Below, one piece after another: positions 13,201 through 25,184 of a stretch of DNA of 64,000 bases. The DNA is from Liolophura sinensis. Lineage: Eukaryota > Mollusca > Polyplacophora > Chitonida > Chitonidae. Positions within the stretch are counted from its first letter, which is position 1; each line of letters opens with the position of its first letter. The notes under the pieces are model-generated. The model ran no database searches. It worked only from the letters and a program-made list of their open reading frames with translations, and was not told where the DNA came from. The position numbers and the translations under genes were made by a program. The stretch is from positions 67,301,058 through 67,365,057 of the forward strand of contig NC_088295.1 of assembly GCF_032854445.1 (NCBI RefSeq). The letters run 5' to 3'.

Positions 13201-16200
13201 GGTCGCTGTCATGCAAGTGAAATATTATTGAGTACGGCGTAAAAAGCCAATGAAATACATGGATAAATCAGTATGTTAGATTTAATTTGTTTAAGATGGG
13301 ATAGCACTGTCTATGATCATCTGTCATCTGAGAAGCATTTCTGGGTTCCTGTAAAGATCTTGCCACGCAGATTTTATTGAATGTGCGTAACCATTACGTG
13401 AATGGCTTTTAATCATAAGTCAGATAAAACATCATACATCCTACAGGTTGTATATGTGGGCATGTGTCAAGGTGCAGAAAAACAGGCGCATTTTGAGTAT
13501 ACTACTGTGTGCATGGAAACCTGTTTTAACAAATGAATTGGTTGGCCAGGCTGCGACAAGCACGCGACAGCAGATTATAGTTACAATGTAACTACGAATA
13601 TATCAGTATAACTCACCATAGGCGTTATACTCGTTGCCCTTTGAGTACGAATGCCTCAATACATTTCAGCTATCATGCCGTCTTGGCTACTTCTACCTAG
13701 AAATACCCCATAACATTCCAGTTACAGTATCATGATTTGTTCAGTTGCCTTCCGACTACGAGTACCTCTTCAGGCACAAATTACCCCACGCTGGTATAGC
13801 CACATTGCTCCCCCCCCCCCTTATTACTTGCTGAACATCTTACCACATATCATATTGTCGTAACTACTTTGGTTTAGCTGACCTCACAGGTTTTCCTCTT
13901 TCCAAACTCTGTAAACTTGACTTCTGTCCATTGAGCGAAATAGTAATATAGTTTGGAGTAAAGAATAAAGTCCTACCTTTCTTCATTAACACAAACCAGA
14001 GAAAAGACTAGAAATTCCCTACCCACCTTACAAATAAAACTCAGAAACACAACTTGAATTAGTGTATGAGTTAAGAAATAACACTGATATTTTTTTATTC
14101 CAGGATGTAAACTTTGCCACGATAAGGTTTTTTGGGGGGGTTTTTTCGCCAACAATTTTAAACTCCAACATTGTTTCTCTTGAAAGATTTGTTTTTGATC
14201 CACAATCTTTTTTCCATGCAAGTTATTCTCGTTCATCGTTATTTTTCCTCCAAGAATTATTTTTTACCTCCACCGTTCACATGATCACTTCAAGACTCAT
14301 ATGAATGGCCATGGATGAAAATAACAAGTCTTCCACTAATAAAGAATCTTTGAATTAGTAATCATTTAACTTGAAACTAATTTTAGATCAAAAAAATTAA
14401 TATTTCATAAAAGAAGTAAAATAAACGAAAAAAGAAACTTATTGGGGTAAAATCCAGCCTTGGTGGGTTTTTTTTACACTTTAGTATTCCATACTTTCAT
14501 CAGTATAGTGATGGAGCTGTATATGCAAGCTATATAAACCCCTTTTTGTTTACCGCAAGATTCAAACGAAATCCGGAAAGTGGATTGGCGTCCCATGCAT
14601 CCCTGGCACAGTGCTTCTGTTAACTGGTAAACTCATGGAAAGATGGACGAGTGATAGGCTCAAAGCTGTGGTGAGATTTTTTTTCTTTGTCATTTAATGT
14701 CAATTCAATTTAATGCCGATTCAATTAAGTGCAAGTAACAAACGAAAAAACTAAATATTCTCTATTTACCTAAAACAGTAACTGAAAGAAAGCAGCATTT
14801 GCATCAACATCTAACACTATAAATAATTAACTAACGTTTATATGAACAATCTTCATAGTTTTGTATTTTGTTCACTATAGTGGGAATATTTTTGTGACAT
14901 TTCAATCTAGGGAGCTCAGGCTTTCTTAGACCACTCCGAAAGCCCAATTCAGTTCATTTGGTTTATATTATTCGAAAAGGACCTGGTATTATAAGGCAGG
15001 AAAATCGGCCTCAGTGCAAAAAATTGTGACCCTCTAAAAGCGAAGCTGACTATAGCTGTAATTCACAGCTGTTGGTACCTTCGTAAGGCCAATTCGGTTT
15101 TCAGTTCCGTACAAATCCTCTTTTCCTGCTATATGACAAACGTGCGATTTATAAACCTCTCAAAATATCCACTGAAGCGAGTCTATATCCGTGTATGGCG
15201 ATATAGATCATAAAATCGAAAAATTGTAGCCCATGGTCTAGTCACACCGAAACACATCTTCGATTTAGACACTGTAAAGTGGGGCACAAAAACTGCATCC
15301 CACATGTAACTTGCTGAAAAATAAATATATAACAAATGTAACTTTCAGCATTATAATTCCAGTACATATTACACATACTGTAGCATGGCAAGGTAGTGAT
15401 AGGCGACCACATGTGCTCTCAAGCAGGATTCACGTATGATTTCGGTGTAGTTGCTACACGTTACTCATGAGCATACCTAACAGTTATTGATTCTGATTCC
15501 TGAAAACACGTATTTAACACAAGTTATATCTTTATTCACACACAAAAAATGTTTCCAGTGAAAAAGAAATGAACAACTGAGATTCTAACTCTTTCTCTAA
15601 GTGCTACGTATTCTCCACACTGACATTGTTAGTTCACTATTTCATGAAAGATGCCTTTCATATCTCGTCAGAAATTCGTATTTTGAACTTTGTATAGCTT
15701 ATGCTTTACATATGAGGGCAAACGTTAACCAACACGAAACTTTGAGAGCACGTACCAATTCATACGTGAAGGTTTCATTTAAAATGTTTTTGGTTAACGT
15801 CTATCTGCATACATTAAATTAAAATCACAGTGCCTCGGGTTATTACTAAACAATCACCTCCTCTATTACTATATAACTTCACGTTAGCGCTTAGCGCTTG
15901 GACTGAGTTTTAGTACTTCTGCTTCAGAAATTTACAGAATTATTCTACATGGGGTTTTGAAATTTGCACTTTCTTATAGTTCTTAGTCTTAATGCACTTT
16001 ATCCGCCTAACCGTACCAGTCTTTTCTTTGATAAGACTAACTATGTTTATCTCGATGTGTTATATTACATTCCAACACTCCTTCCAGTTCCATCGGGTTG
16101 CTATCCCAGAGGACCAGGCTTCAAGACGCAAAGATAGACAGTCGCTATCGTTTTTCCCGCTTACGGCCGATGATTTTGAGTTCCGTTGCTTGGATGGGTC

Positions 16201-16276
16201 CAATAAATACGACCCCATCACTCTGAGAGATTACTGCGCAAAAAATATATTGAAAGGAGAATATGTCGACGTCTAG
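7261..16276 (+). CDS. Gene A: isopenicillin-N-synthase-like 2-oxoglutarate/Fe(II) dioxygenase, complete, 8 coding exons
   Basis: Predicted exons: 7261-7443, 8175-8293, 10428-10491, 10956-11069, 11614-11698, 12669-12757, 14560-14670, 16088-16276. They join without a stop into 317 residues, the usual size for the family. Residues 1-61 hold the N-terminal dioxygenase region (AVVDFS, then FGICYLKNHG). The core carries the metal ligands H200 and D202 in EHYDVGT, the distal H257 in FHRV, and R272/S274 of the RxS 2-oxoglutarate motif. Such enzymes use 2-oxoglutarate and O2 to oxidise small molecules, probably in the cytosol since no signal peptide or membrane segment is seen; the substrate here is unknown. 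Exon 3 is one codon shorter than in C and D because its donor lies 3 bp earlier. Intron 5 begins with a minisatellite copied from the exon 5 boundary. The start was chosen because the acceptor AG abuts this ATG and the N-terminus aligns with C and D. Confidence 0.88.
7960..8043 (+). repeat. SINE tail fragment in intron 1 of gene A
   Basis: 'gattcctccacccataa' followed by 'gagcacggcgttaag' and an A-rich end matches the 3' half of the local SINEs. It is copied at about 27234-27317 in unit 2. Confidence 0.45.
8758..8967 (-). mobile_element. tRNA-derived SINE, degenerate (intron 2 of gene A)
   Basis: On the minus strand this reads from a degenerate tRNA-like head to a tail with 'gagtacggcgtaaaac'. 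It matches the fuller copy at 54209-54485. Relative to unit 2 (28032-28251) about 10 bp are missing near 8926. Confidence 0.65.
9893..10060 (-). mobile_element. Diverged SINE fragment (intron 2 of gene A)
   Basis: Landmarks such as 'gcttcccacgtaagaccag', 'ctgaactcacagcc' and 'gtgagaggttcc' correspond to the minus strand of the SINE at 54209-54485. The tail is missing. The paralogous copy is 29169-29336. Confidence 0.5.
10161..10191. repeat. Perfect 15-bp hairpin (31 bp)
   Basis: CTGGGATTAAGATAG, a single T, then its exact reverse complement. It lies in intron 2 of gene A and recurs at 29437-29467. The same 'tatcttaatcccag' word ends the small inverted-repeat element near 18248, which suggests a collapsed MITE. 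Confidence 0.7.
11686..12370 (+). repeat. 40-41 bp minisatellite, 17 units, derived from the exon 5/intron 5 boundary of gene A
   Basis: The first unit is the real end of exon 5 (codons for Pro-Asp-Asp-Phe) plus the donor GTAGGTAAAG and about 20 bp of intron. The same block then repeats 16 more times. Most units keep GGTAGGTAAAG; several read GATAGG and keep only the second GTAAAG. One unit reads 'ctggatgatt' and 'tagataaagg'. Unit 2 has 14 units (30946-31509). Genes C and D have a single unexpanded copy of this boundary. Confidence 0.9.
13062..13262 (+). mobile_element. SINE in intron 6 of gene A (partly deleted in gene B)
   Basis: A tRNA-like B-box segment ('gtgagttcaaatccagctc') is followed by 'ggtttcctccc' and the tail 'gagtacggcgtaaaaag'. 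In unit 2 about 109 bp (13142-13250 here) are missing, leaving a remnant at about 32222-32297. The deletion ends share the triplet CAA, typical of microhomology-mediated loss. Confidence 0.65.
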
Positions 16277-16797
16277 CATCACCTAAATACACTGGGCTGA
16301 GCGACATTCAGACTACAGGATGTCGCCATTTTCGTTATACATAATGGACGTAACAATTAGACAATTACAGTTTTGCTTGTTTACACAACCGGATAATGCT
16401 CGGAAAAACGGAAATTATTGTGAAAGTGATTTTCAGTTTCTAACAAAAAACGATCTTAAAATTAAACTTCACTGCGAAATCATGTTTGTTTTGAAAATGG
16501 CAATATCTTGTGCGTGTCTTTTTGTAACTTACTTTTGTTATGCATGTCTTGGACTCATCTCGCCCTTCGAGAACACCAGAATGACACCTCTACAATATTC
16601 TGGCAAAGGTTTAACCAGAGCGTGGCCTGCGACTTCATTAAGGAGCCCTAAAAAGTGACATGGTTAGAAAAAAATAGAAATAAACACACACACAGACAAC
16701 TTTCAAAGTGTCAATTATGTTTTTAATAACAGTATAATTGATTAGTAGAATGCATAAGTAAGTTGTGCGCACGATTTAATAAAGACCTTTTAATAAA
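16277..16797 (+). other. Predicted 3' UTR of gene A with poly(A) signals
   Basis: AATAAA occurs at 16679-16684, 16778-16783 and 16792-16797. The last is followed by a GU/U-rich stretch (gctgtgttttttttt), as expected just downstream of a cleavage site. A 112-codon frame inside (16320-16658) is interrupted in gene B and is therefore treated as UTR. Confidence 0.5.
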
Positions 16798-17674
16798 CTT
16801 TAAAAGCTGTGTTTTTTTTTTCTATGTACAATTTTTTTCCTACAATGCTACTGTTACGGCTTTATTCATCTCTTCAGATGAGAATCATATGACAAGCTAT
16901 GTGCACACGAGAAAATCATCGCCGGTTGGCTGTGTTCACGTCACAGATCTAGGAAATCCCCTGAACCAAAATAGCTAAACACTGTACTCTGCCCTGAATA
17001 TATGAAAATGGTTTATTCCCTTATGTTGGCGAGAAAGCCAGTTTATTACCTGACTAAATTTTAACCACATTTGCAAAGCATTAAGTAACACTAACCAAAC
17101 TGACACCGAAGGCTAACAACGTGAGGGCACCTGGAACGTGAAACGATTTTCTTCTTTCATATAATTTATTTATTAATTTATTTGAATATTGTTTAACGCC
17201 ATATTCAAGAATTTGCATTGACAAAAATCAGCACATGTGTGCAGCCCGTTTACAGATGTGTGTCTTGGTATCTTTTGCATCCCCCAGGGCTTTGTTCCCT
17301 TTGACCATCTATACATTCCGACTGTAACGCTTCAACAACATATACAATCATGCACTACAAAGCGCAAGATCCATAACATTGTTCACCAAATGATGTTCTA
17401 AATATCTCACAACAAAACCATGAACACAACGAAATACCATGGTCATACAAATCCTCAATAACATAAATATAATGTTTCTGAACTTTACATATTTTTCTTC
17501 GGTAATTTCGATTATCTTATCTTCTACAAACTCTTTACACAAGGACAGCTGATATGAACAGTCACAGACTCCACACATGCTTGGAATAACTGGAAACATG
17601 ATCTGCTTCAAACACAACCTCTGCAACAGCCACTTGATGTGAGATGTAGAAATAAAATGCGCCTGTAAGGTGTA

Positions 17675-17820
17675 GATGGTAAATGCGGCTGGAGTAGTGG
17701 TGCGATAGCGTTGCAAAACAGGCTCCAGGGCGTGTGCTCCAAGCTTCAGGATGGTTAATGCGCCTGGTGTAGTTGTTCGATAGGTTTGTAAAATAGGCCC
17801 CAGGGCGTGTATTACAAGTT
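17675..17820 (+). repeat. Diverged 75-bp tandem duplication, host of a SINE
   Basis: Two diverged copies (17675-17749 and 17750-17820) share 'gatggt(a/t)aatgcg', 'aaaacaggctcc/aaataggcccc' and 'cagggcgtgt'. The second copy is interrupted by the SINE at 17821-18091 and resumes after it. The equivalent in unit 2 precedes 36867. Confidence 0.6.
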
Positions 17821-18091
17821 ATTTATTTATTTGATTGGTGTTTTACGCCGTACTCAAGAATATTTCATTATTTATACGACGTCGGCCAGCATTATGGTGG
17901 GAGGAAACCGGGCAGAGCCTGAGGAAAACCCAAAGCCATCCGCAGGTTGCTGCACGACCTTCCCAGGCCGGAGAGGAAGCCAACATGAGCTGGACTTGAA
18001 CTCACAGCGACCGCATTGGTGAGAGGCTCCTCTGACCAATGCGGTCATTACGCTGCGCTAGCGTGCTAACCAACTGAACCACGGAGGCCCC
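17821..18091 (-). mobile_element. Full-length tRNA-derived SINE with target-site duplication
   Basis: Reading the minus strand: a tRNA-like head beginning 'ggggcctccgtggttcag', a B box 'gagttcaagtcc', body, tail 'gagtacggcgtaaaacacc', then an AAATA run. It is flanked by the near-perfect duplication GTATTACAAGTT (17809-17820) and GTACTACAAGTT (18094-18105). The unit 2 copy (36867-37091) has lost about 45 bp of its tail. Confidence 0.8.
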
Positions 18092-18110
18092 ATGTACTAC
18101 AAGTTTCAGG

Positions 18111-18248
18111 CTGGGATTCGGATTAGAGGTTTATATACCCTTAGAGAATCTGGCTTGACAGTACGAAAACAAGCTTCAGCCAAATTCAGCTAAACTGTTC
18201 TGTGAGAATATTCTGAATTTACAAACACCGTATATCTTAATCCCAGGT
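18111..18248. mobile_element. Small MITE-like element with inverted ends
   Basis: The left end CTGGGATTCGGATTA and the right end TATCTTAATCCCAG are imperfect inverted repeats about 138 bp apart, with non-coding sequence between. The right end equals an arm of the hairpin at 10161-10191. In unit 2 the right end has been deleted. Confidence 0.4.
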
Positions 18249-18906
18249 CGTATTTAACAATTTTACAATCATATGACGACGAGGAGTGTGTGTTCATATA
18301 TTGTGTCTTCTCATGGCAGGGCGTATCCATGCCGCCAAAGCACTGAAGCGTCATGGCGAAAAACCTGACATTATACCCGACTCAGTAACATAATATTGAC
18401 ACCAGGCCAGTAAGTCCTGTTCCCGTGCTCTAACCTCTCAGTGCTGAGTGCCAAGCCAAGTATCAACAAGCACCATTTTTAAAGCTTTTGATATGACCCG
18501 ATCCGGGTTTGATCTCAGAGGCGGATCTCAAAAACCGTTAGTCCACCGAAGTTACCCTTTAGAATCGAATTTCTTAGTTCAATACAATGTGTTTTAGCAT
18601 TAACATGCATGCAGTATGAACTAAATATTACGAAAGTGTGCATCTCAATGTTTTGGGCAAGATAAATATGTAGTATTTCAACGTCTCCAGTTAGCTTGTT
18701 TCTAGATAGAGTAATATAACCGTAATCACCCCCACTTTCACAGCAGTGTTTCTTGGTACACCTGGTCGGTCTTAGTGCAGACATCTGTATAATACTGCTT
18801 CACTAAAACGCCATGTCAAAGCCACCAGGTTTCGCTGCAGACGATTTGCATGAATCTGGCCAGTGAGATTGTAGCTCTCACTGTTTCTGCTACAGGTCCA
18901 AGTTAG

Positions 18907-19040
18907 GAGGTTTGTAGGCTACCTGGTGAAAGTCGGGTGGTTTACTTAGGCCACTCCGGGTTCGTCCTCCCAAAGCCCAACCGACCCCCTGTACGAGAAA
19001 AATTCTCAAGAAGGGCGTTAAACACCAATTAAAGTAAAGA
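18907..19040 (+). mobile_element. Diverged SINE with unexpanded 'ggtttactt' body
   Basis: It contains 'gtggtttacttaggccactc', 'gttcgtcctccc' and the tail 'aagggcgttaaacaccaatt'. The body is a single-copy counterpart of the 42-bp minisatellite unit at 52741-53775. The unit 2 copy is about 37805-37927. Confidence 0.5.
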
Positions 19041-20647
19041 TTTCATTGTTACGCCTGACCCAATGGTATAAATGCAGCTTTTCTTCGTGTGAAATTCGAG
19101 GATTGAATTCACATAAGCCTCCCTGGTCACTGTGCATTGTTTTAATGTGATTGTCTGTAATATGTGATGACAGCACAGCATTTTGAGTTATTGTAGACCA
19201 GAGGCGTCTAATAAATTAAAATTAACATCACTGGATTTTCTTACCTAATTGTATTTAAAGTGAACATAAAGTCTGCAGCTATATATATATAATAGAAAAA
19301 ATGATATAGGATATAAAAATTCTACAATTTTTTGAAAGCCCAGAAGATGAAGTTCAGCATTAGGGATATGGCACTGACGGACAGTTCACTCCGAGTAGTC
19401 ATCTTGTAGAAGCTCTTATGAACTTGGCCAGTCACTAGCGCTGAAAGCGTGACGTGATAATTGGCGGTCACGTCAAAAAACCTATTTGCTCTCGATTGTC
19501 AGTGTGGTTTTTTATAGTCGATAGGCAGATATCAATGCAATAAACTAGATTTTGCGGTTAGCTTAAGTGTTAAACTGATGCATTTTCAACCACACATTTG
19601 TGAGCAGGGAACTGAGAACGGCTGCCCGTGTCACAATGCGTACATGTTGGACAGATTACTGCTGTAGCTTGTCAGGGTGAGCTGGCAAGAAAACTGCCTC
19701 GGGAGAGTTATTGGTTAAAGAAAATATTGTGACTTAGCAAAGTCAGATTTATTACGATTATTATATCTTCCCAAAATCTGAATGATTGGGTCTGTTATCA
19801 ATCAGAAACTCCTGCTCTGTTCGGTGAAGTCGGTACAGCCAGCTAGACCAAATGCTTAGAGAACGAGCAGAGCAACTAGAACACAACGGTTGTGTCCACA
19901 AACATCGCCCCGACCGAGCGCCAAACTAAAAGAATCAATGGCCTCATGAAAACGGAACAGAGCTGATGCTCTTTGATTGGATATGAGGCGTTTTTGTATT
20001 TTCTCATTGTCACATTGTTTAATCCTGACTTTACGGGAGAGTTCCTATGTTTTGTGACGTCACTCTAGGCAGCTATAGCATGGCAAAATGGCGTCACCTA
20101 ATGAGTGGCTAGGTACTGACGATTGTTTGCTATTTACTTTGATAATCAGAGTAGAATTCTTTTTAAATATTTTAGAACATTTCTGGAATACTGCTTTATT
20201 AACTAATTCAGCTTTAGTGGCTGACTTTATGTTCACTTTATGTCAAGGTGATAGGGGAGTACAATCTGCCACTATTTAAGCATTTAAACAGTTAAAATAA
20301 AATCCTGCCTGAGATAAATTGATAAGAGGCCGTATTTCACCGGTAACGTGTGACTATTTGCCAGTTATCACCATGCCGTCGCTGATCTGGTTCACTCTTT
20401 ACGCCGCAAGTTTATAATCATATTTCTATGTCATGTTGTCTCGATGTTCACTAAAAGGGGGTCACTGTAAAATTAACGTCAAAAGCAACAAGGTACTATT
20501 TCATTCTACTGTTATAAATTTTAGGATATATTGGGAATTTTCATTGTTTACTGTATAGCTGGAATTCCTTTGTAAGAACGCGAAACGACTGTGTGCAGAA
20601 ATTATTTAAAAATATTCTTTATGATGCTCGAGACCTTGACAGAGATT

Positions 20648-20870
20648 TACACACAAAAAGACTTGGGTTCAAATCTAACACAATTTGTGTTGTCTTCTTT
20701 CAACACAGAAATCTGTCACCCCAACCTAAAACGTGTGTTAAATAAATGTGAAGTGCATATGTTTGTGTTACAAAACAATAAAACACAAACTTGTGTTGAA
20801 CCAAAATGAGGTAATTCATGAAATGCAACAAAAACTTGTGTACTTTGCAACGAGTGTTGTGTCAGATTTG
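20648..20870 (+). mobile_element. MITE-like ACACAA/TTGTGT element (unit copy 2)
   Basis: Paralogous to 1396-1618 as part of the segmental duplication, not an independent insertion. Confidence 0.5.
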
Positions 20871-23800
20871 AATAGAACGAGATAGAACGAGATAGTCCTG
20901 GGGCAAAACTCATATTTTGAACCTATATCTGTGTAGGGATCAGGTATGTTCACTGCTCTCTTTTTGACAAAAGAAATAATTTCAGTTTTGAAATTATAAA
21001 TATGGACAGTAATTAAACAAAGAGTCCAGCATGCATTTCTCGCTTTGCAGCTTTTGCTACAACAAGTGTAAATGTGACGATTTCAGTCAACGTCACCAGC
21101 TATTCATTCAAAAATTGGTGTGTGAAGGACACTTCATCAAACGCCTTCAGTATTACTTTCTTAAAATCTACAGTGAGCGCAACACTCTTGTTAGCAATAG
21201 TGGACAGAGTGTTCAGGATCTGTGGCGATTGTGTCATAATTTTGTTTATAAAACGGCTTAACCCGGGACTATGAATGTATAAGCATGCAAGTTTTTTTAC
21301 GTCAGCATGGTGCTTTTTGGAACAGTTGAAATCACAGTAGATCTAAGACAACTGTATTGAAAAACAGATGGAAGTTACTTGAATCTAATGTACAATTTCT
21401 ACGCATGATGCCTGTGAAAAAAAATGGTGTATTGTGTTACTTTTTGTTTCATCGGAGGACAAAAGTAAGGTCAAATGCAGATTTCGCCAGTATAAAGCTT
21501 TTTCCAGGAGGGATCTCCTCTGTGACTTTAAAAGTCTGATATCAAAAGTTTTTACATTCTGTTGCCTAGAAAATATTTGTAACTGTTATCACCTACATAC
21601 TGCATGCTTTGATAGGCGAAGCCCCACTTGTCGTAGCTTCACGCCTCAAAAATCAATCAAACCAATAAAGTCATATTCGCTGTCGTGTAACAAGGGAGAT
21701 AATTCACAGCCAGCCTATTCACCATATTACACCAACAGTCCAGGCGGCAGTTCAATTCCTGTCACTGGTTCCACGTCGTCAGTGGTTAGTATGTTATGGA
21801 GACTGCGATTAAACCACACAAGAAACTAATCTTATTTGTCAATATTTTGCCAGGCTCCATATTAGAAAAGTTTCAAAAATGTCTGGATGATATATAGTAT
21901 ATATTTTACTTCCAGTCAAAGAAGAGTGTAGCCAAATGTGTTAACGTAGTGTCCAAGATGTTCTATTCGACGTGCCACGTGTTAGGTGTCAGCGTACCGT
22001 AGAAATGCACTGTGGGACAGACCCTTTCATACGTTTATCAGTCCATCCACTTCATAAATGTCGTCGTCAGGTGGATGAAAAATTAAACTGAAAAAAGTAC
22101 GACGTTAAACCCCAAACATACGTGCACCCTGAATAAAAGCCCCACAAATGCCCAGTTATATATTCACCTAACAGTTTGCAAGACAATACATTGCCAAAAA
22201 TCATCTTACATATCTGACGGAAGAAGATATTAGCCCATGTATTTAAAAAGAAAGACACAGTAGGCTATATACAGTAGCTAATGCCTATACCTGTTATGTT
22301 TGGGAAGCGCTCATCTTTTCCCAGAAGAGCTGCTACTTTGAGTAGGTTGGCAATCTGCCTAAGTGACTGGCGCACGTTTTCTCATCCCTTTACAATGAGT
22401 CTTTTTAATTTGATTTCATGCCTGGAATATTTACTGTCTTTCCTGCATCACTGAAAACTGACGCCTCTCTTACTTGTTACACTTGCATGTTAGCAGCAGT
22501 AGTTGCTATTTCTTTATTACTTTTTACATATTCCTTTGGTACCGGTAACTGGCCTTTTAAGTAGTTTCAGAATAGTTTTGCAATTTAGGTTTCAAGCAAT
22601 CGCCTTGAAACGCCCCTTCCTAGTCTACAACTGGTATATGAATGTCGGACTTGACGCTTAGACTTCTGTTACACTTTAGAGACCTATGTTTGAAACTAAC
22701 CTTTGACAAAACAGCTAAAGTAAGATATAGTAGTAGGATCACCACGAATGTGCATAATATTGCCCTCGTTCTGTCTGGCCGAATGATGACCTCGTCCTAT
22801 ATTTACGTGTAGTAGTATACTGGCACGTCTGCATGTACTCGCATAGCCTCAGTGTAGTTTTCACATAACTGGCTTTTGTATTGCCAAGTTAGCACTCAGC
22901 GCTGCGATTACTGATTACAAACGGACTGTAAACTGAGATAAAGACTTCTGGAAACTTGTGCCAGCAGTGTAAGTAATTTTGTACTTTTACAATGATAATG
23001 TTTGATCACGTTTCCACACAGACTGACCCACTTTTCTTTATCGGTGCATCGGAGACCTAACTATAGCGGGCCATCTGATCTGGACTGGACGTTTGTGTTT
23101 TGCTATTGCATCTGTCAACCGTAAATGAGAAAACTGTATGTGTAACGAGTACCCCACATCACCACCAACCTAACATTTACAATACTAAGGCACATTACAT
23201 AGTTTCGTGGAAAACAACCCCGAACATGTAAGTGATTTTGTGATCACACTCATCACACATGACAACTTCTGTGGCCCAAATTTAGACCATGCGCCTCGAA
23301 AGTCGGGAGACGTGGCACACCGAATGTTCAACTGGAGTAGACCCAGAATCCTCGTGGCAGCGGGGTGTTCCGGCCCGTCACAGTAGTGGGACGCTACTGT
23401 AAGCCCTTAAGTCTGACGCAGAAGCAATCCATAGCCAGAAAGCAAGATGGGAATATTTTATCACAGCTGACTTGGCCATGCGAACTTTATCAAATATACC
23501 ATCAGGAAAAAGCACTTTGAAGTATGTGGTGTCGAAACCCATTTTAAGGTGTTCGCGTTTACGCACAATATGGCATGGACATACCTCGCCAGGAAGCCGC
23601 TCCTGGAGATCTTACCGGGTTCTAGGTGACGTAATGGAGGATTGAATTACGAAATGAACTACTCGCGGGGGGAGGGGGTTGGGGCGCAAATCTGTTAATA
23701 AACTTGATGAAATGGAGGCCCTGCAACAAAACAGCCTGTAGCTGTCAGCTCCCAAAACAGTGATTGGCCCGAGCTCTTTGAACATGTTGGTCAAGGCTAG

Positions 23801-25072
23801 ATCTCAGCCACCCATCATCGAATTTTCCAACAGCAACAACTTTCGTGTTCCAGTATTTCTTCGGCGCTAGTAATCGTCGCTCGTGTTGTTGAAGGTTGAG
23901 ATATTCTGCTGTCCCCAGTGGACGTTATGATTGCCGGACATGCTTCCCAAAACAAAGTGTCGTGGCATGATAGCCCTCCACAAAAAGTTCGAGACGGCCC
24001 ATAAAGGGGCTTCACTCTCATCGATATATCGTACTCCCCAGTCCAAATGATCAACTGTGGATTATCACAGATGAATCGGTCAAAATAAAATTGCAGTGGC
24101 GCAGCACTGTATGTTTCCCGTCAGTGCAAGCGGCCTTTCTCAAGATTCTTCAGCGTTGCTGTTAAACATTTCAGCCCTTACCCGATTAAATCAGAACACA
24201 AGGTATTAATTAACAGTAAACCCTGTCCAATCTTCAAAAAAGCTTCCTCAGTTATCCGGAGATTTTCATTGGCAAAATATCTGCCTTTCTTCGCCGTCCA
24301 AGTTAACACTGACCAGCCGTACTGCCTATCGTCGAAGAAGCTTACCAATATGCAATAATCTGAAATAATTCCTCCTTTCAGTTAATATTGCCATAGACGG
24401 CTCGTTAGTATATGTCATTGATATAAAAAGACATATGGAGTAAAAGCAGAGCAGCGACAATAATGTGGTTGATGGCATATTATCGCGTGTAGCTTGTGAA
24501 ATCCGGTCTTATTTTGTGCTATATCCCAACTGTTCATGTAAATGATAACTTAGTAGCAACTTAAGCGCCTCCTAGTTCTATGGCTTAGGCAAAATTAGAT
24601 AATACTCAATATCTATTCAATCATCTCGTGACTGCACCGTTATTCCACTGCAGTTCTTTGTTAGCCTTCCTCGCCGCCTTTAATTTTAAACTTGATCATC
24701 CATCATCAAATCAGTTTAAACAGGTCGTTCCTCGTCACTTTTCCCGCTCGTTAGCGTCCAAACCAATTCAGCCCCCGAATTTCAAGCTTTCAAGCCTCAA
24801 CCAAACCTTAATTATTTGTTTACAGTCCAAATAAAGACTGATAAACATGGGTCGAAAGGTCCAAAATGTACATCAATAGGCAAAAGACAAGCAAATGTAT
24901 TATGGTGCAAATTTTCCAAATCTCATGTCCTATTTGTAAAGATCTTGTATAAACATTGTATACTGGCAAAGGTGAGAACTAGTAATTATACATTACAGAT
25001 AGCTATACATCCATTAGGCCACGAGGTGGACAACCTCTGCGATAACCAACTTATGTGAGGTGATAAGCGGCA

Positions 25073-25080
25073 TATAAAGA
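25073..25080 (+). promoter_or_regulatory. Predicted TATA box of gene B
   Basis: TATAAAGA, in the same sequence context as the gene A box. The following donor is GTAAGC at 25185. Confidence 0.5.
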
Positions 25081-25103
25081 GCGGTGCGAATTGATGAAAC
25101 AGT

Positions 25104-25184
25104 CAGGTCGGGACGTTATCCAGTTTGGAGAGACGCTGTTAGAGTAATCGCACAGAAGCAAAGGATACCTGTAGGAACGTCAAG
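25104..25184 (+). other. Predicted 5' UTR exon of gene B
   Basis: Identical to the gene A leader exon. It would splice from 25185 to the acceptor ending at 26534, directly before the ATG. Confidence 0.45.

Larger units (their letters stand above)
5534..24787 (+). repeat. Segmental tandem duplication unit 1 (19,254 bp), carries gene A
   Basis: The unit is repeated at 24788-43730. The breakpoint is placed where the third partial copy stops matching: after 'aatttcaagc' the A and B copies continue 'tttcaagcc' while the third copy reads 'acttctcc' at 43731. Each unit therefore starts about 290 bp upstream of the dioxygenase TATA box, carries one whole gene, and ends with about 8.5 kb of gene-free downstream sequence. 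The two units look about 99% alike by eye, with a handful of indels, so the duplication is recent. Confidence 0.85.

Noticed and set aside
16320-16658. 112-codon frame after gene A
   Set aside because: It lies in the 3' UTR and the equivalent stretch in gene B is interrupted by a stop.
17348-17716. 122-codon minus-strand frame
   Set aside because: It is shortened to 92 codons in unit 2, overlaps a tandem duplication and has no recognised domain.
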